Position numbers and translations under genes: made by a program | Notes under the pieces: generated by a model | What the model saw: only the letters and a program-made list of their open reading frames with translations | Databases searched by the model: none | Told to the model about the DNA's origin: nothing | Part shown: one piece after another, positions 9,301 to 17,751 of the stretch | How the letters are laid out: each line of letters starts with the position of its first letter | How positions within the stretch are numbered: the stretch's first letter is position 1 | Source of the DNA: Bacteroidia bacterium | GTDB taxonomy: Bacteria > Bacteroidota > Bacteroidia > AKYH767-A > OLB10 | Length of the DNA stretch: 64,000 nt | NCBI GenBank assembly: GCA_016788165.1 | Contig: JAEUTH010000038.1 | Coordinates: 1-64,000, forward strand | Direction: 5' to 3'

Positions 9301-9400
9301 AAAATCCACCGGGTGCCTTTTGCCATGTAATATCATGTTGAGTAAATGCATTATTATAAATTAAAAAAAAAATGGCGGTTATAGTGTATTTAAATTTCAT
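6323..9400 (-). CDS. Large T9SS-secreted protein with propeller-like repeats
   Basis: The protein has 1025 residues with signal peptide MKFKYTITAIFFLIYNNAFTQ. Residues about 25-440 are roughly seven repeats of about 58 residues with the pattern D-x-W-I-V-K-L-D-x-x-G-N-x-x-W-Q-x-T-I-G-G ... A-D-G-G-F-I-x-x-G-x-S-x-S, probably forming a beta-propeller. Near 445 a calcium-loop-like stretch (LFIDANSNAVLDSNEVAL) opens an SdrD-like linker. Residues about 530-660 hold a CARDB-type Ig-like domain, followed near 790-880 by a PKD-like module (YNWTVPNYGSIISGQGTHAI). The end (LHPNPANTHTTLTF ... GIYSIRIKHG ... FYKKLIKYE) is a type A T9SS sorting domain. It is therefore a surface or extracellular protein of unknown ligand. 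A pair of T9SS genes lies head-to-tail here, separated by the terminator at 9627. Confidence 0.8.
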   Translation of the reverse strand: MKFKYTITAIFFLIYNNAFTQHDITWQKAPGGFLTDILTSGIPLDNGGFVFGGYSNSNVSKEKSENTNGKYDWWIVSTDAFGNTLWENTIGGSGDEYFKSIAKTADGNYILGGSSNSPISGDKTQDTVGGFDFWIVKLDAAGNLLWQQTIGGNKADICTKVLQTADGGFIAAGYSMSDSTGNKTENCIGGNDLWILKLDSVGNIVWQQTIGGGLDDKLGSMFLYADGTLMLAATSLSNSSSDKTEDCLGNFDYWLLKLDTMGNIIWQNTMGGTNADLITSIQPTADMGFIVSGQSMSDTSSDKTENKIGYYDFWVLKFDAAYNVQWQNTIGGISYDADPIVKQALDGSYFLTGMSYSTTVSDFTGPSYGDTDVLVAGLDSSGNVTWSTFAGGLQNESPAEFININDTSFVICANSNSKISGRKTLMSYSTGDYWIVKMTRISTIAGKLFIDANSNAVLDSNEVALIANRVINNNSGDYVYSQRNGRYKTAVSDTGSYQIAPKPIPYYQASPAIRTIVIDTLQKSKAYNDFAFQPTSVVNDLQVSIFPISYFGTSHMTTICINYKNIGTTTISPTIIYYKDTQLVVLNSYPLPNVTFQDSLIYYLPPLEPYNDTTIIIEFIPNSNLKPAYIKLKARIEPIANDNNPSDNFSEWIFSEASINYGNFAHSPTKILVDQLNPTPPFIDYVVYFKTKYHRNQFYFSIQNVMAGNLAQHTFELVGSSNPVNIDFNKEGKKIFIEMPHCNLIKSKFSGPRNYAWVHYRVKPKKTLKSGDVITNVINSNTENYDFYDANTFIVSPPDYFATAIQGDTTACIDTGLVHNYATPLHTGNIYNWTVPNYGSIISGQGTHAIDVKWMATGAKYVAVVEKDSAMIFVDYDSVKVTTNPTYSKVNIVYLWPGDSVFLAGMWQHTPGTYVDSLLSVKGCDSIIISNVVIANGINMLTDVDMQLHPNPANTHTTLTFVQCANKFVTVTIYDNVGKTCFNKQLKLDPAGKYNLETGNLAKGIYSIRIKHGTKMFYKKLIKYE

Positions 9401-9626
9401 GATAATAAAGTTTAAACGGTAAGTAACTGGAGATAAAATATAAATTGAATAAAAACAAATTTGATGCGATTTTGTTTAACACGATGCAATTGAATAGTTA
9501 TTAAAAAACTATTTTAAGCGAGGGAGAGGCAATTTCAGGTTGCATACGATAATACGCAAGCTATAAAAAAATTACAACTATTGATGATTATTAGTCCCTT
9601 CAAAAAATCAAATGGTGTAATCATAA

Positions 9627-9666
9627 AAAAGGCTTTCTATGAACGTATGTTCATAGAAAGCCTTTT
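9627..9666 (-). terminator. Strong, nearly symmetric hairpin terminator
   Basis: GGCTTTCTATGAAC / GTTCATAGAAAGCC forms a perfect 14-bp stem with a GTAT loop, flanked by A6 and T4 tracts. It lies 22 bp downstream of the M36 protease stop (minus strand) and would terminate that transcript before the next minus-strand gene. Confidence 0.85.
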
Positions 9667-9688
9667 CTTATTGTAAACTAATGCGGGG

Positions 9689-12600
9689 TTATTGCACCAC
9701 CAATTTTTTGGTTCGCATCATGCCTTCCTGCACCACCATTACCTGATAAATACCCGGAGCCAATGTTTCAATATCGAGCACAAAAGTATTATCACCCACT
9801 TGCATTTCTGTTTTTTCCAACAAACAAACTTTACCCACCAAGTCGGCAACTTTTATAGTCAACCATCCGGTTTTGGCTGCATCCAATTTAAGCTGTACGC
9901 TGCCGGAAGCCGGATTCGGGAATAAATCAACTTCAGAGAAATTATAGCCACCAAAACCTTCTTTACAAACAATTGAAACCGGCTTACTTGCGCGCACGCT
10001 TGCGCCACAACTATTATTAGCAGCACAATACATTTGCCCGCCAACATTGCCCCATTTAACAACTAAGGTAGTGGTGCCTTGTCCGCTTTGTATAACAGAT
10101 CCGGGCACTACTGTCCAAATATAACTTGTGGCTCCGGCCACAGGTGTAGCGGTAAACGTAAGTATTTGATTGGGGCAGGCCGATGTGGGGCCACTAATTA
10201 CAGGCGATTGCGGGCGTGCACTTACAGTACGCACTTGTGCTGCGCTATTGCCACAACCGTTGGATGTATATACACTAATGGTACCCACATTGGTAAATGC
10301 CGGTGTAAAGTTTACTACAATATTGGGTGTGCCCTGCCCGCTTACAATGGTAACACCTGCAGGCACAGTCCACACATAATTTACAGGGCCCGGCATAACG
10401 GTACAACTGTATGCCACATTATTGGTTTTGCAACGTCCGTACAGCGGGCCGTTTAATACCGTTGGTTTAAGTGGCAAAGTAGAAACAACTGCATAAGCTA
10501 ACGTTGATGCATTGCTGTTTCCGCAAACATTGCCTGCAATTACACTTACATTGGCACTTACAGCATTGTTGGCAAAATTTACCGTTATGGCATTGGTACC
10601 TTGCCCCGAAGCTATAGTTGCGCCACTACCAACGGTCCAAATATAATTGGTTGCACCAGCAACTGGTGAAACGCTGTAACTGCTGCTACTTAAAGCGCAT
10701 ACGGTATTGTTGCCCGAAACAGCACCCGGTGTAACAGGTGGTGCACTAACTCCATTAACCGCTATGGTTGCAGATGCGGTACAACCTAAACCATTTGTTA
10801 CAGTTACCGTATAGGTGCCTCCACTGTTTATTAATGTAGATTGATTGCTGCTGCCATTACTCCATACATAGTTTACAAAACCACCGGTGGCCGTTAATGT
10901 AGTGGGCGATGATGTACAGAAAGAACTTGCACCACTTATAGAAACAACCGGATCGGCTGCTAACGACAATTGCGCACTGCATGATGATGTACAACCATCG
11001 GCACTTGTAACAGTTACCGTATAGGTATTGGTACTGTTTAAAACCACACATTGGTTGGTACTGCCATTGCTCCATAAATAACTGTCAGCAGCCGCAGCAC
11101 ACCACGTTACATTACCACTCGCACAGTATTGAGCAGGCCCTGAAATGTTGCATGATACTGTTGCATAATTTGTAACAATTGCAGATGCTGTACCCGTACA
11201 ACCCTGATTGTCAGACACTGTAATTGTATAAGTGCCTGTTGTATTCACACTTATTGAATTGGTGGTATTGCCGTTCGACCATAGATACGAGTCAAAAATA
11301 CCATTACACAAAAGGGTTGTATTGCCGTTTACACATATTTGTGTGTTGCCGCTAATACCTGGCATTAAAGCGTTGCTTACAATTGTTGTTGCCGATGCCG
11401 TTGCTGTACAGCCGTTTGCATCTGTTACAGTTACAGTAAATGCACCGGCTGTATTAACTAAAACGGTTTGTGTTGTTTCGCCATTAGACCATTGATAGCT
11501 TACATATAAACCGGCATCAAGTGTAGTATTATTGCCAGCACAAAAAGTTAAAACACCTGATATGGATGGGGTTGGTAGTGCATGCTGAATTACGTTTGCC
11601 GAAACAGAGGCCGTACAGCCATTTGCATCAGTAACGGTTACTGTATAGGTGCCAGGTGTATTCAGGTTAATGGTTTGTGTTGTTTCGCCATTAGACCATT
11701 GATAATTTGCAAAGCTACCTGCATCTAATAGGGTACTGCCACCGGCACAAAATGCCAAATTGCCGCTTATTACAGGCGCAGGATTATTGTGCACGGTAAC
11801 ATTTACTGTTGCCGTACTGGTGCAGCCTAATCCATTGTTTACTGTAACCGAATAGGTTGTTGAAGCAGCCGGTATTACATTTTGTGTTAGGCCGTTTAAT
11901 GCACCCGGGTTCCATTGTGCGTTAATTGCCAAATAGGGTGTAAACCTGTATGCATCATTATCGGCATTAAAATGTTGGCTGTTACGACCGGGTACAGTAA
12001 CGGCTTGCGTACCGTTTGCATTTTCAATACCCTGTGTTGTTGTTGCACTGCCGCTTACTGACGAAACATCGGGTATGGTATCTGTATGTAGCTCAATAAT
12101 ATTAGTGGTTTCGTGAAGTTGAATTTGCAATTTGAAAATATGTGTGGCCGATAGGTAATGCCTTACATTATAATTTACTACTAACTTACGGTTGGGTGCA
12201 GTTCCAACGGTAGTGTAGCTGAAATCGGGGCCTGTTGCTAATAAATCATTCCAACCGGCAGCAATTATATTGTTTGGCGGACCACTTGTTGGCAATACAG
12301 GGCCGTAAACCGGTCCAACATTTTGGCCGGGTGTAAATGTTATGTAGCCATTGGATCCGATATAGAAATCAGTGTAATTATTACCGTAAAAATTAAAGCT
12401 AAACCCAATAGGTAAAATGCTGCTTATTACATCATCACCCAATGTAATTGATGTAGCGGCATTGGTATCGGGGGTATAGGGTATATTGGATACGTTATAA
12501 TTAGTTGCAATGGCACCGGTAACCGTTGCATCTAATTGCACCTGACCGCCCGGGCAAATACTTGCAGGTGTTGCAGTAGTACTTATACTAAACGTAGGAT

Positions 12601-14737
12601 TAACGGTAATGTAATTTAGCTTGATAACCGAGTCGCTGCCCAATGGGTTGGTAACTACTAATTTTACCGTATAAACACCCGGTGAGGCGTAGGCATGTGT
12701 AGGATTTTGTAATACAGATGTGCTTCCATCACCAAAATCCCAAAACCAGTTATACGGTATATAAGAAGTATCGTTAAAGCTTACTGTGTTTGCACAATCA
12801 ATGGTAGTATTATTTGCTGTAAAACCTGCAATGGGTGGGTTTACGGGCGGGCTACAGAAATAAGGCATTGAGAAATCGGCAACCTGGTCGGTACTTGAAT
12901 TAACCGAACCCTGACTGGCTAAATAGCCCATGCCTCTGCGTGCAAACGCTTGCCATATACGACAGCGGTGTGCATTGTTGTATAATAGCTGGTCGGCTAA
13001 AAGTATGGCATTGCGTGCATCAATATAACCCGGACTGCAAGGTTGCAGTTTCATACCTTCTATTACCAAACGCATGGCAATGTTGTTGCCCGATGTTGTT
13101 GAATCGGGGTTGGGATTAAAGCCTAAATCTTCTATTAAAAACCAGGTCATATCCCAAATGGCATCGCACCATATTTCGCCTTTTTGATGCGAGCCGCTAC
13201 TACTTGCTAAATCGGCATAGGTTTGTGGATTTATGCTCATGTTGGTTGAGTATCGAAAACGTCTGATACCGGCACCATTGGTTGGTTGACCCAATGCATA
13301 CGTACCAATACCGCGGCCCATAGCACCACTATCTCCGGGTTCGATAGTTAATATAAGAGCCAACCAATCGCTCCAACCTTCGCCACCTTGCTCTGAGTGC
13401 GATAAACAGCTTGTATTTGATGGGCCACCGGTTAACCGGTTCGAAAGGCCATGACCAAATTCATGTGCTATAATTCCATTATCAAAACTTGCATCGGCAT
13501 CGGGTGTGGGGCTTGTCCATAAATACATTTGCATGCGCCCGCTACTGCCATCAGGTGGTGTAGCAAAATTAGCATTGTTGGTGCCGCTTCCATCAAAGCC
13601 TTCGGCTTTCACATCATCATTACCTAAACCGCCACGGCCATAGTTATTACTTTGAAAGTTGCCGGCCACATCGGTGAATCCATTTTTATATGTAACGTCA
13701 TGTATAATATTATTCATGTAAAACAAATTGGTGAGCGATGCATCCTGATTGTTAATAGGTGCTAAACTGCCATCATAAGAAAAATTAAAATTTAAACCGG
13801 CCGTACCATCGGGCGCATAACCCGGCAAGTTGTCGTTGTTGGCATCTTCATAAGCATGTACGTTATTGCCGCGTGTAATAGTAAACTCCGCACCGTCAAC
13901 CCCATCGGTATCGTGCCAGCCATAGGGTGATGCCAAACTATCGTGTGGACTATTGGCTATGGAGCGTGTACCAAAGGTTGGTGCTTCTAAAGGCACCTGA
14001 AAAACATTATAAGATGCAGGCGGTGGCGGCAACATGGGTATTGGCTTTGCAACTGCACCGGATGGAAGAGCGTCACGTAAATCCTTACATGCATTGTTAT
14101 GATCATGATTAAATGCACAATGAATAACATAATTGTTTTTCTCTAAAAACTGACCCTTTAAAGCATCTATGCGGACATTCCACCAATCGGTATTGTTTTT
14201 CATTTCGATGGTTACATTGTATGCCAGATTTAATTGGTTGTTTAATTGCTGATAAACCAATTGAACTTCAATTGAAGATTGTGCATAATCATTCCATTGA
14301 TAGTAATACACTTTTTTACCGGCATCAAAACGATTGAAAACCGGTTTACCTTGTGTAGCTATTTCTAAGTGATTTAATGCAGCAACTATAGCATCCTGAG
14401 GCTGCAACACAGGCTTTGTAGCATTAACTTTAGCGGCAACATGGTCAACTAAAACCGGAGCAGCATGTACTACCACATTGTTTTTTAATGCTATTGCACT
14501 TATGGCATTAAATACCGGTATGCTATTAAATTGCTGTTGAACATAAGCATGTGTAATACCGGTTTGCTCATCGGTATAAACATCGGTAAAACGCAGGTCT
14601 GATAAATCGGCTGCTGTCCAATTTCCTTTATCGGGCACTGTTTGAAGGTAATTTACAACTTGTTGCATTTGTTGTGCCCGGGTTGTAATACTGCAACCAA
14701 ATACAATGGCTAATGCCAACGCAAGTAATTTTTTCAT
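9689..14737 (-). CDS. M36 (fungalysin) metalloprotease with PKD and Ig-like repeats, T9SS-secreted
   Basis: The protein has 1682 residues. After a signal peptide (residues 1-21) comes an FTP-type propeptide (about 40-200). The catalytic domain (about 250-625) has the zinc motif HEFGH at 425-429 and the third-ligand glutamate in GGEGWSDW (Glu453), as in fungalysin M36 peptidases. A PKD domain lies near 636-709 (WDFGDGSTSVLQNPTHAY). Residues about 720-980 form a beta-rich segment. Residues about 982-1332 are five repeats of about 68 residues (S-x-x-x-F-C-A-G ... Y-x-W-S-N-G-x-x-T ... T-V-T-D-x-x-G-C-T), and three PKD-like modules follow (YIWTVxxGxxIxSGQGTxxI, about 1333-1590). The last 75 residues are a T9SS sorting domain (LFPNPASGSVQLKL ... 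MMRTKKLVVQ). Likely role: extracellular protein degradation. The repeats may bind polysaccharide or act as spacers. Confidence 0.93.
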   Translation of the reverse strand: MKKLLALALAIVFGCSITTRAQQMQQVVNYLQTVPDKGNWTAADLSDLRFTDVYTDEQTGITHAYVQQQFNSIPVFNAISAIALKNNVVVHAAPVLVDHVAAKVNATKPVLQPQDAIVAALNHLEIATQGKPVFNRFDAGKKVYYYQWNDYAQSSIEVQLVYQQLNNQLNLAYNVTIEMKNNTDWWNVRIDALKGQFLEKNNYVIHCAFNHDHNNACKDLRDALPSGAVAKPIPMLPPPPASYNVFQVPLEAPTFGTRSIANSPHDSLASPYGWHDTDGVDGAEFTITRGNNVHAYEDANNDNLPGYAPDGTAGLNFNFSYDGSLAPINNQDASLTNLFYMNNIIHDVTYKNGFTDVAGNFQSNNYGRGGLGNDDVKAEGFDGSGTNNANFATPPDGSSGRMQMYLWTSPTPDADASFDNGIIAHEFGHGLSNRLTGGPSNTSCLSHSEQGGEGWSDWLALILTIEPGDSGAMGRGIGTYALGQPTNGAGIRRFRYSTNMSINPQTYADLASSSGSHQKGEIWCDAIWDMTWFLIEDLGFNPNPDSTTSGNNIAMRLVIEGMKLQPCSPGYIDARNAILLADQLLYNNAHRCRIWQAFARRGMGYLASQGSVNSSTDQVADFSMPYFCSPPVNPPIAGFTANNTTIDCANTVSFNDTSYIPYNWFWDFGDGSTSVLQNPTHAYASPGVYTVKLVVTNPLGSDSVIKLNYITVNPTFSISTTATPASICPGGQVQLDATVTGAIATNYNVSNIPYTPDTNAATSITLGDDVISSILPIGFSFNFYGNNYTDFYIGSNGYITFTPGQNVGPVYGPVLPTSGPPNNIIAAGWNDLLATGPDFSYTTVGTAPNRKLVVNYNVRHYLSATHIFKLQIQLHETTNIIELHTDTIPDVSSVSGSATTTQGIENANGTQAVTVPGRNSQHFNADNDAYRFTPYLAINAQWNPGALNGLTQNVIPAASTTYSVTVNNGLGCTSTATVNVTVHNNPAPVISGNLAFCAGGSTLLDAGSFANYQWSNGETTQTINLNTPGTYTVTVTDANGCTASVSANVIQHALPTPSISGVLTFCAGNNTTLDAGLYVSYQWSNGETTQTVLVNTAGAFTVTVTDANGCTATASATTIVSNALMPGISGNTQICVNGNTTLLCNGIFDSYLWSNGNTTNSISVNTTGTYTITVSDNQGCTGTASAIVTNYATVSCNISGPAQYCASGNVTWCAAAADSYLWSNGSTNQCVVLNSTNTYTVTVTSADGCTSSCSAQLSLAADPVVSISGASSFCTSSPTTLTATGGFVNYVWSNGSSNQSTLINSGGTYTVTVTNGLGCTASATIAVNGVSAPPVTPGAVSGNNTVCALSSSSYSVSPVAGATNYIWTVGSGATIASGQGTNAITVNFANNAVSANVSVIAGNVCGNSNASTLAYAVVSTLPLKPTVLNGPLYGRCKTNNVAYSCTVMPGPVNYVWTVPAGVTIVSGQGTPNIVVNFTPAFTNVGTISVYTSNGCGNSAAQVRTVSARPQSPVISGPTSACPNQILTFTATPVAGATSYIWTVVPGSVIQSGQGTTTLVVKWGNVGGQMYCAANNSCGASVRASKPVSIVCKEGFGGYNFSEVDLFPNPASGSVQLKLDAAKTGWLTIKVADLVGKVCLLEKTEMQVGDNTFVLDIETLAPGIYQVMVVQEGMMRTKKLVVQ

Positions 14738-14790
14738 GGGATGGGGTTTGGTTTTAAGTGGTAAAATGATTGGGGTAAACTATCTAAAAG

Positions 14791-14798
14791 CAAAGCTA
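14791..14798 (-). promoter_or_regulatory. -7 promoter box of the M36 protease gene
   Basis: CAAAGCTA on the plus strand reads TAGCTTTG on the coding strand, an exact TAnnTTTG match followed by C. It is 54 bp upstream of the ATG. No clear TTTG is found at the -33 position. Confidence 0.5.
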
Positions 14799-15043
14799 CT
14801 TTAAATTAGTTACCATTAATTGTAACATCTTAAAACTACCTATTATTAGTTACATTAAATTAACAAGCAGATGCTATTAAATACGAAAAACAACCATACA
14901 AAAGTTGCTCGGCTAAAGTGTGTGTTCACACTCAATCGTGTATGCATTGCCGTAGTGAAGTGGAAAGCGGAAAAGGATTAGTGCGTTGTTTAAATAAATT
15001 AATTTGCCCTAATTTTTTTAACCTGAATAGCTAAAATTTGGTC

Positions 15044-15079
15044 ATAAAAAAAAGCCGCTTGTTTAAGGCGGCTTTTTTT
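15044..15079 (-). terminator. Rho-independent terminator of hppA
   Basis: AAAAAAAGCCGC(TT) and (AA)GGCGGCTTTTTTT form a GC-rich stem with one bulged base and a short loop, followed on the minus strand by a T tract. It is 16 bp after the hppA stop. Confidence 0.8.
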
Positions 15080-15094
15080 ATACTCTTTGATTTC

Positions 15095-17518
15095 TTAATG
15101 TTTTGCTGCACATTTCTCACCGCACTTTTCGGCACATTCCGATGCTGTTGCACAACCGTGTTTGCAAACACAGGCATCGGCAACAGGGGCGTCTTTGCAG
15201 TGTTTTAAACATTCGGCTTTTTGTGCCTCGCTACAACCAATGCTATCGCAGTAAGCTGCGCATTGTTCTTGTGTCATTTGGTGGCATTGCGTCATATCGC
15301 AAGCTGCATCGGTCGATTCTGTTACCCCATCTTTACAACATCCTTTGGTTTCGGCACCCGATGTCTGACAACATGCTTCGGTATTAGAACCGTGGCCAGC
15401 TGCAACCGGATGCAAATGTGATAATGAAGGCGCTATTACTAATGAAACGATGGACATTAATTTAATCAAGATATTCATTGACGGGCCTGAGGTATCTTTA
15501 AAAGGATCGCCAACGGTATCGCCTGTTACCGAAGCTTTATGCATATCGCTGCCTTTATAATGCATTACGCCATTGTGCTCAAAACCTTTTTCGAAACTCT
15601 TTTTCGCATTATCCCATGCACCACCGGCATTGTTTTGAAACATACCCATAAGTACACCAGATACGGTAACACCTGCTAATAAGCCGCCTAATACTTCGGC
15701 ACCCATTGTAAAGCCAACCACAACCGGTACAATAAGCGCAATTGAACCGGGCAACATCATTTCGCGTAAACTGGCTTGTGTTGATATGGCTACGCATTTA
15801 TCGTATTCGGGTTTGCCCTTACCTTCCATAATACCGGGTATGGTTCTAAACTGCCTGCGTACTTCCTCAACCATGGCCATAGCGGCACGGCCTACGGCAG
15901 CAATGGCTAACGATGAAAATATAAACGGAATCATGGCACCCACAAACAACCCTGCCAATACATCGGCTTTATAAATATCAATGGCTTCGATACCTGCAAT
16001 ACCCACAAAAGCTGCAAAAAGTGCCAATGCTGTTAGCGCTGCCGATGCAATGGCAAAACCTTTACCGGTAGCAGCGGTTGTATTACCAACTGCATCTAAT
16101 ACATCTGTTTTTTCGCGTACATCTTTGGGTAGTTCGCTCATTTCGGCAATACCACCGGCATTATCGGCAATTGGGCCAAAGGCATCAATAGCTAATTGCA
16201 TACCTGTAGTTGCCATCATACCAGCTGCGGCAATGGCCACACCGTATAAACCGGCAAACTTATGCGAGAAAAATATACCACCTGCCAATACTATAATGGG
16301 GGCAACGGTTGATTCCATTCCCATTGATAAACCACCAATGATATTAGTAGCATGGCCGGTTGACGATTGACGTACAATTGTATTTACCGGACGTTTTCCC
16401 ATAGCTGTGTAATACTCGGTAATTATACTCATAAGCGTACCCACCACTAAGCCAACAATAATTGCTGCAAATACGCCACCTTTAGTAAATTCATAACCAC
16501 GCAGGTTCATGGTATCGGGCAACATCCAGTTAACGGCAAAGTAGCAGAATATAGCCGTAATAACGATGCTACCCCAGTTGCCCATATTTAATGCGTTTTG
16601 CACTTTGGCTGCCGATGCGGTTGCGCTATCACTTACACGTACAAACCAAGTACCTACAATAGAGAAAATAATGCCCATACCGGCAATTAACATGGGTAAT
16701 AAAATAGGGGCTAATCCGCCAAAATTATCTACTGAAGTTGTTTCGCGGCCTAAAACCATGGTTGCCAAAACGGTTGCAACATAAGAGCCAAACAAATCGG
16801 CACCCATACCTGCCACATCGCCCACGTTATCGCCTACGTTATCGGCAATGGTTGCGGGGTTACGTGGATCGTCTTCGGGAATACCCGCTTCAACTTTACC
16901 AACTAAATCGGCACCTACATCGGCTGCCTTGGTATAAATACCACCGCCAACACGGGCAAAAAGTGCAATACTTTCGGCACCTAATGAAAAGCCAGTTAAA
17001 ACTTCAATGGTTTTTATCATTTCGGCACTATCAACCGTAGTTGCACCAAAAAAGTTTTTAAGTACAATAAATAATCCGCCTAAACCTAAAACAGCTAAAC
17101 CGGCAACACCCATACCCATAACCGAGCCTCCACCAAATGAAACAGCCAGTGCTTTTGATAAACTGGTACGTGCTGCACTTGCTGTACGCACATTGGCCTT
17201 GGTTGCTATGCGCATGCCAATAAATCCGGCTGCAGCCGAAAAAATAGCTCCTAATACAAATGCTAATGCAATAGTCCAATGACTATCGGGGTTGGCACTG
17301 CCCATAAAGCCTAAAAGCAATGCAGCCATTAAAACAAAAATAGAAAGGATGCGATACTCTGCTTTTAAGAATGCCATAGCACCATCGGCAATGTAACCTG
17401 CAATTTCTTTCATCCTGTCGTTGCCGGCATCTTGCTTTGTTACCCAGCTTGCCTTAATAAAAGTGTAAATCAAACCTACAATAGCTAAAGCAGGAACGAT
17501 GTAAATAAAATTGTCCAT
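15095..17518 (-). CDS. hppA: Ion-translocating membrane pyrophosphatase with Cys-rich C-terminal extension
   Basis: This enzyme hydrolyses pyrophosphate and pumps H+ and/or Na+ across the inner membrane. It has 807 residues, about 100 more than usual. Core motifs are [20 protein letters not shown] (191-210), [22 protein letters not shown] (213-234, Mg-PPi binding) and [15 protein letters not shown] (666-680). At 478-487 the sequence [10 protein letters not shown] has Ala and Gly at the positions that mark K+-dependent enzymes. The TM6 Glu of Na+ pumps (ADLFESY) is Gly244 here (ADLFGSY), while an extra Glu (Glu182, GAESIALF) is present in TM5. The family core should end near residue 700. Here residues 711-807 add 17 cysteines (CC at 716-717 and 727-728, then C740 to C803). 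By family topology the C-terminus faces the periplasm. Monocistronic, with a well-formed promoter at 17544-17574. Confidence 0.95.
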   Translation of the reverse strand: MDNFIYIVPALAIVGLIYTFIKASWVTKQDAGNDRMKEIAGYIADGAMAFLKAEYRILSIFVLMAALLLGFMGSANPDSHWTIALAFVLGAIFSAAAGFIGMRIATKANVRTASAARTSLSKALAVSFGGGSVMGMGVAGLAVLGLGGLFIVLKNFFGATTVDSAEMIKTIEVLTGFSLGAESIALFARVGGGIYTKAADVGADLVGKVEAGIPEDDPRNPATIADNVGDNVGDVAGMGADLFGSYVATVLATMVLGRETTSVDNFGGLAPILLPMLIAGMGIIFSIVGTWFVRVSDSATASAAKVQNALNMGNWGSIVITAIFCYFAVNWMLPDTMNLRGYEFTKGGVFAAIIVGLVVGTLMSIITEYYTAMGKRPVNTIVRQSSTGHATNIIGGLSMGMESTVAPIIVLAGGIFFSHKFAGLYGVAIAAAGMMATTGMQLAIDAFGPIADNAGGIAEMSELPKDVREKTDVLDAVGNTTAATGKGFAIASAALTALALFAAFVGIAGIEAIDIYKADVLAGLFVGAMIPFIFSSLAIAAVGRAAMAMVEEVRRQFRTIPGIMEGKGKPEYDKCVAISTQASLREMMLPGSIALIVPVVVGFTMGAEVLGGLLAGVTVSGVLMGMFQNNAGGAWDNAKKSFEKGFEHNGVMHYKGSDMHKASVTGDTVGDPFKDTSGPSMNILIKLMSIVSLVIAPSLSHLHPVAAGHGSNTEACCQTSGAETKGCCKDGVTESTDAACDMTQCHQMTQEQCAAYCDSIGCSEAQKAECLKHCKDAPVADACVCKHGCATASECAEKCGEKCAAKH

Positions 17519-17543
17519 ATAAACTTTTTTAAATTTGGGTGCG

Positions 17544-17574
17544 CGAAAGTAGAACTTTTGAGTTTGGGAGCAAA
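17544..17574 (-). promoter_or_regulatory. hppA promoter (-33 TTTG, -7 TACTTTCG)
   Basis: Coding-strand TTTG (17574-17571) is followed after exactly 19 bp by TACTTTCG (17551-17544), close to the Bacteroidota consensus TTTG-N17-20-TAnnTTTG. Transcription would start near 17537, giving a short leader of about 20 nt without a Shine-Dalgarno site. Confidence 0.65.
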
Positions 17575-17751
17575 AAAAATATCAATGCCCATAAACACAC
17601 GTATTATAGACCATTTTACCGGTTTTATTACAGGCAATTGTTAGAGTCCTAAGTGCCTTTTTAAGCTAAACAGATAATGCAAGGTTTTTGCTTGAATAAA
17701 CCAATGCACCTTAGAAGTTGGGCCGATAGTGGTAAACAGTTCTTACAGGTA

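Larger units (their letters stand above)
14738..15094. other. Intergenic region between the M36 protease and hppA
   Basis: This region has 357 bp and no gene. It holds the protease promoter box (14791-14798) on the left and the hppA terminator hairpin (15044-15079) on the right. The rest is AT-rich and unremarkable. Confidence 0.6.

Noticed and set aside
9689-14737. Several plus-strand frames of 60-125 codons inside the M36 protease gene
   Set aside because: They lie antisense to the coding sequence within the repeat region, have no recognisable domain and follow from repeated codon patterns.
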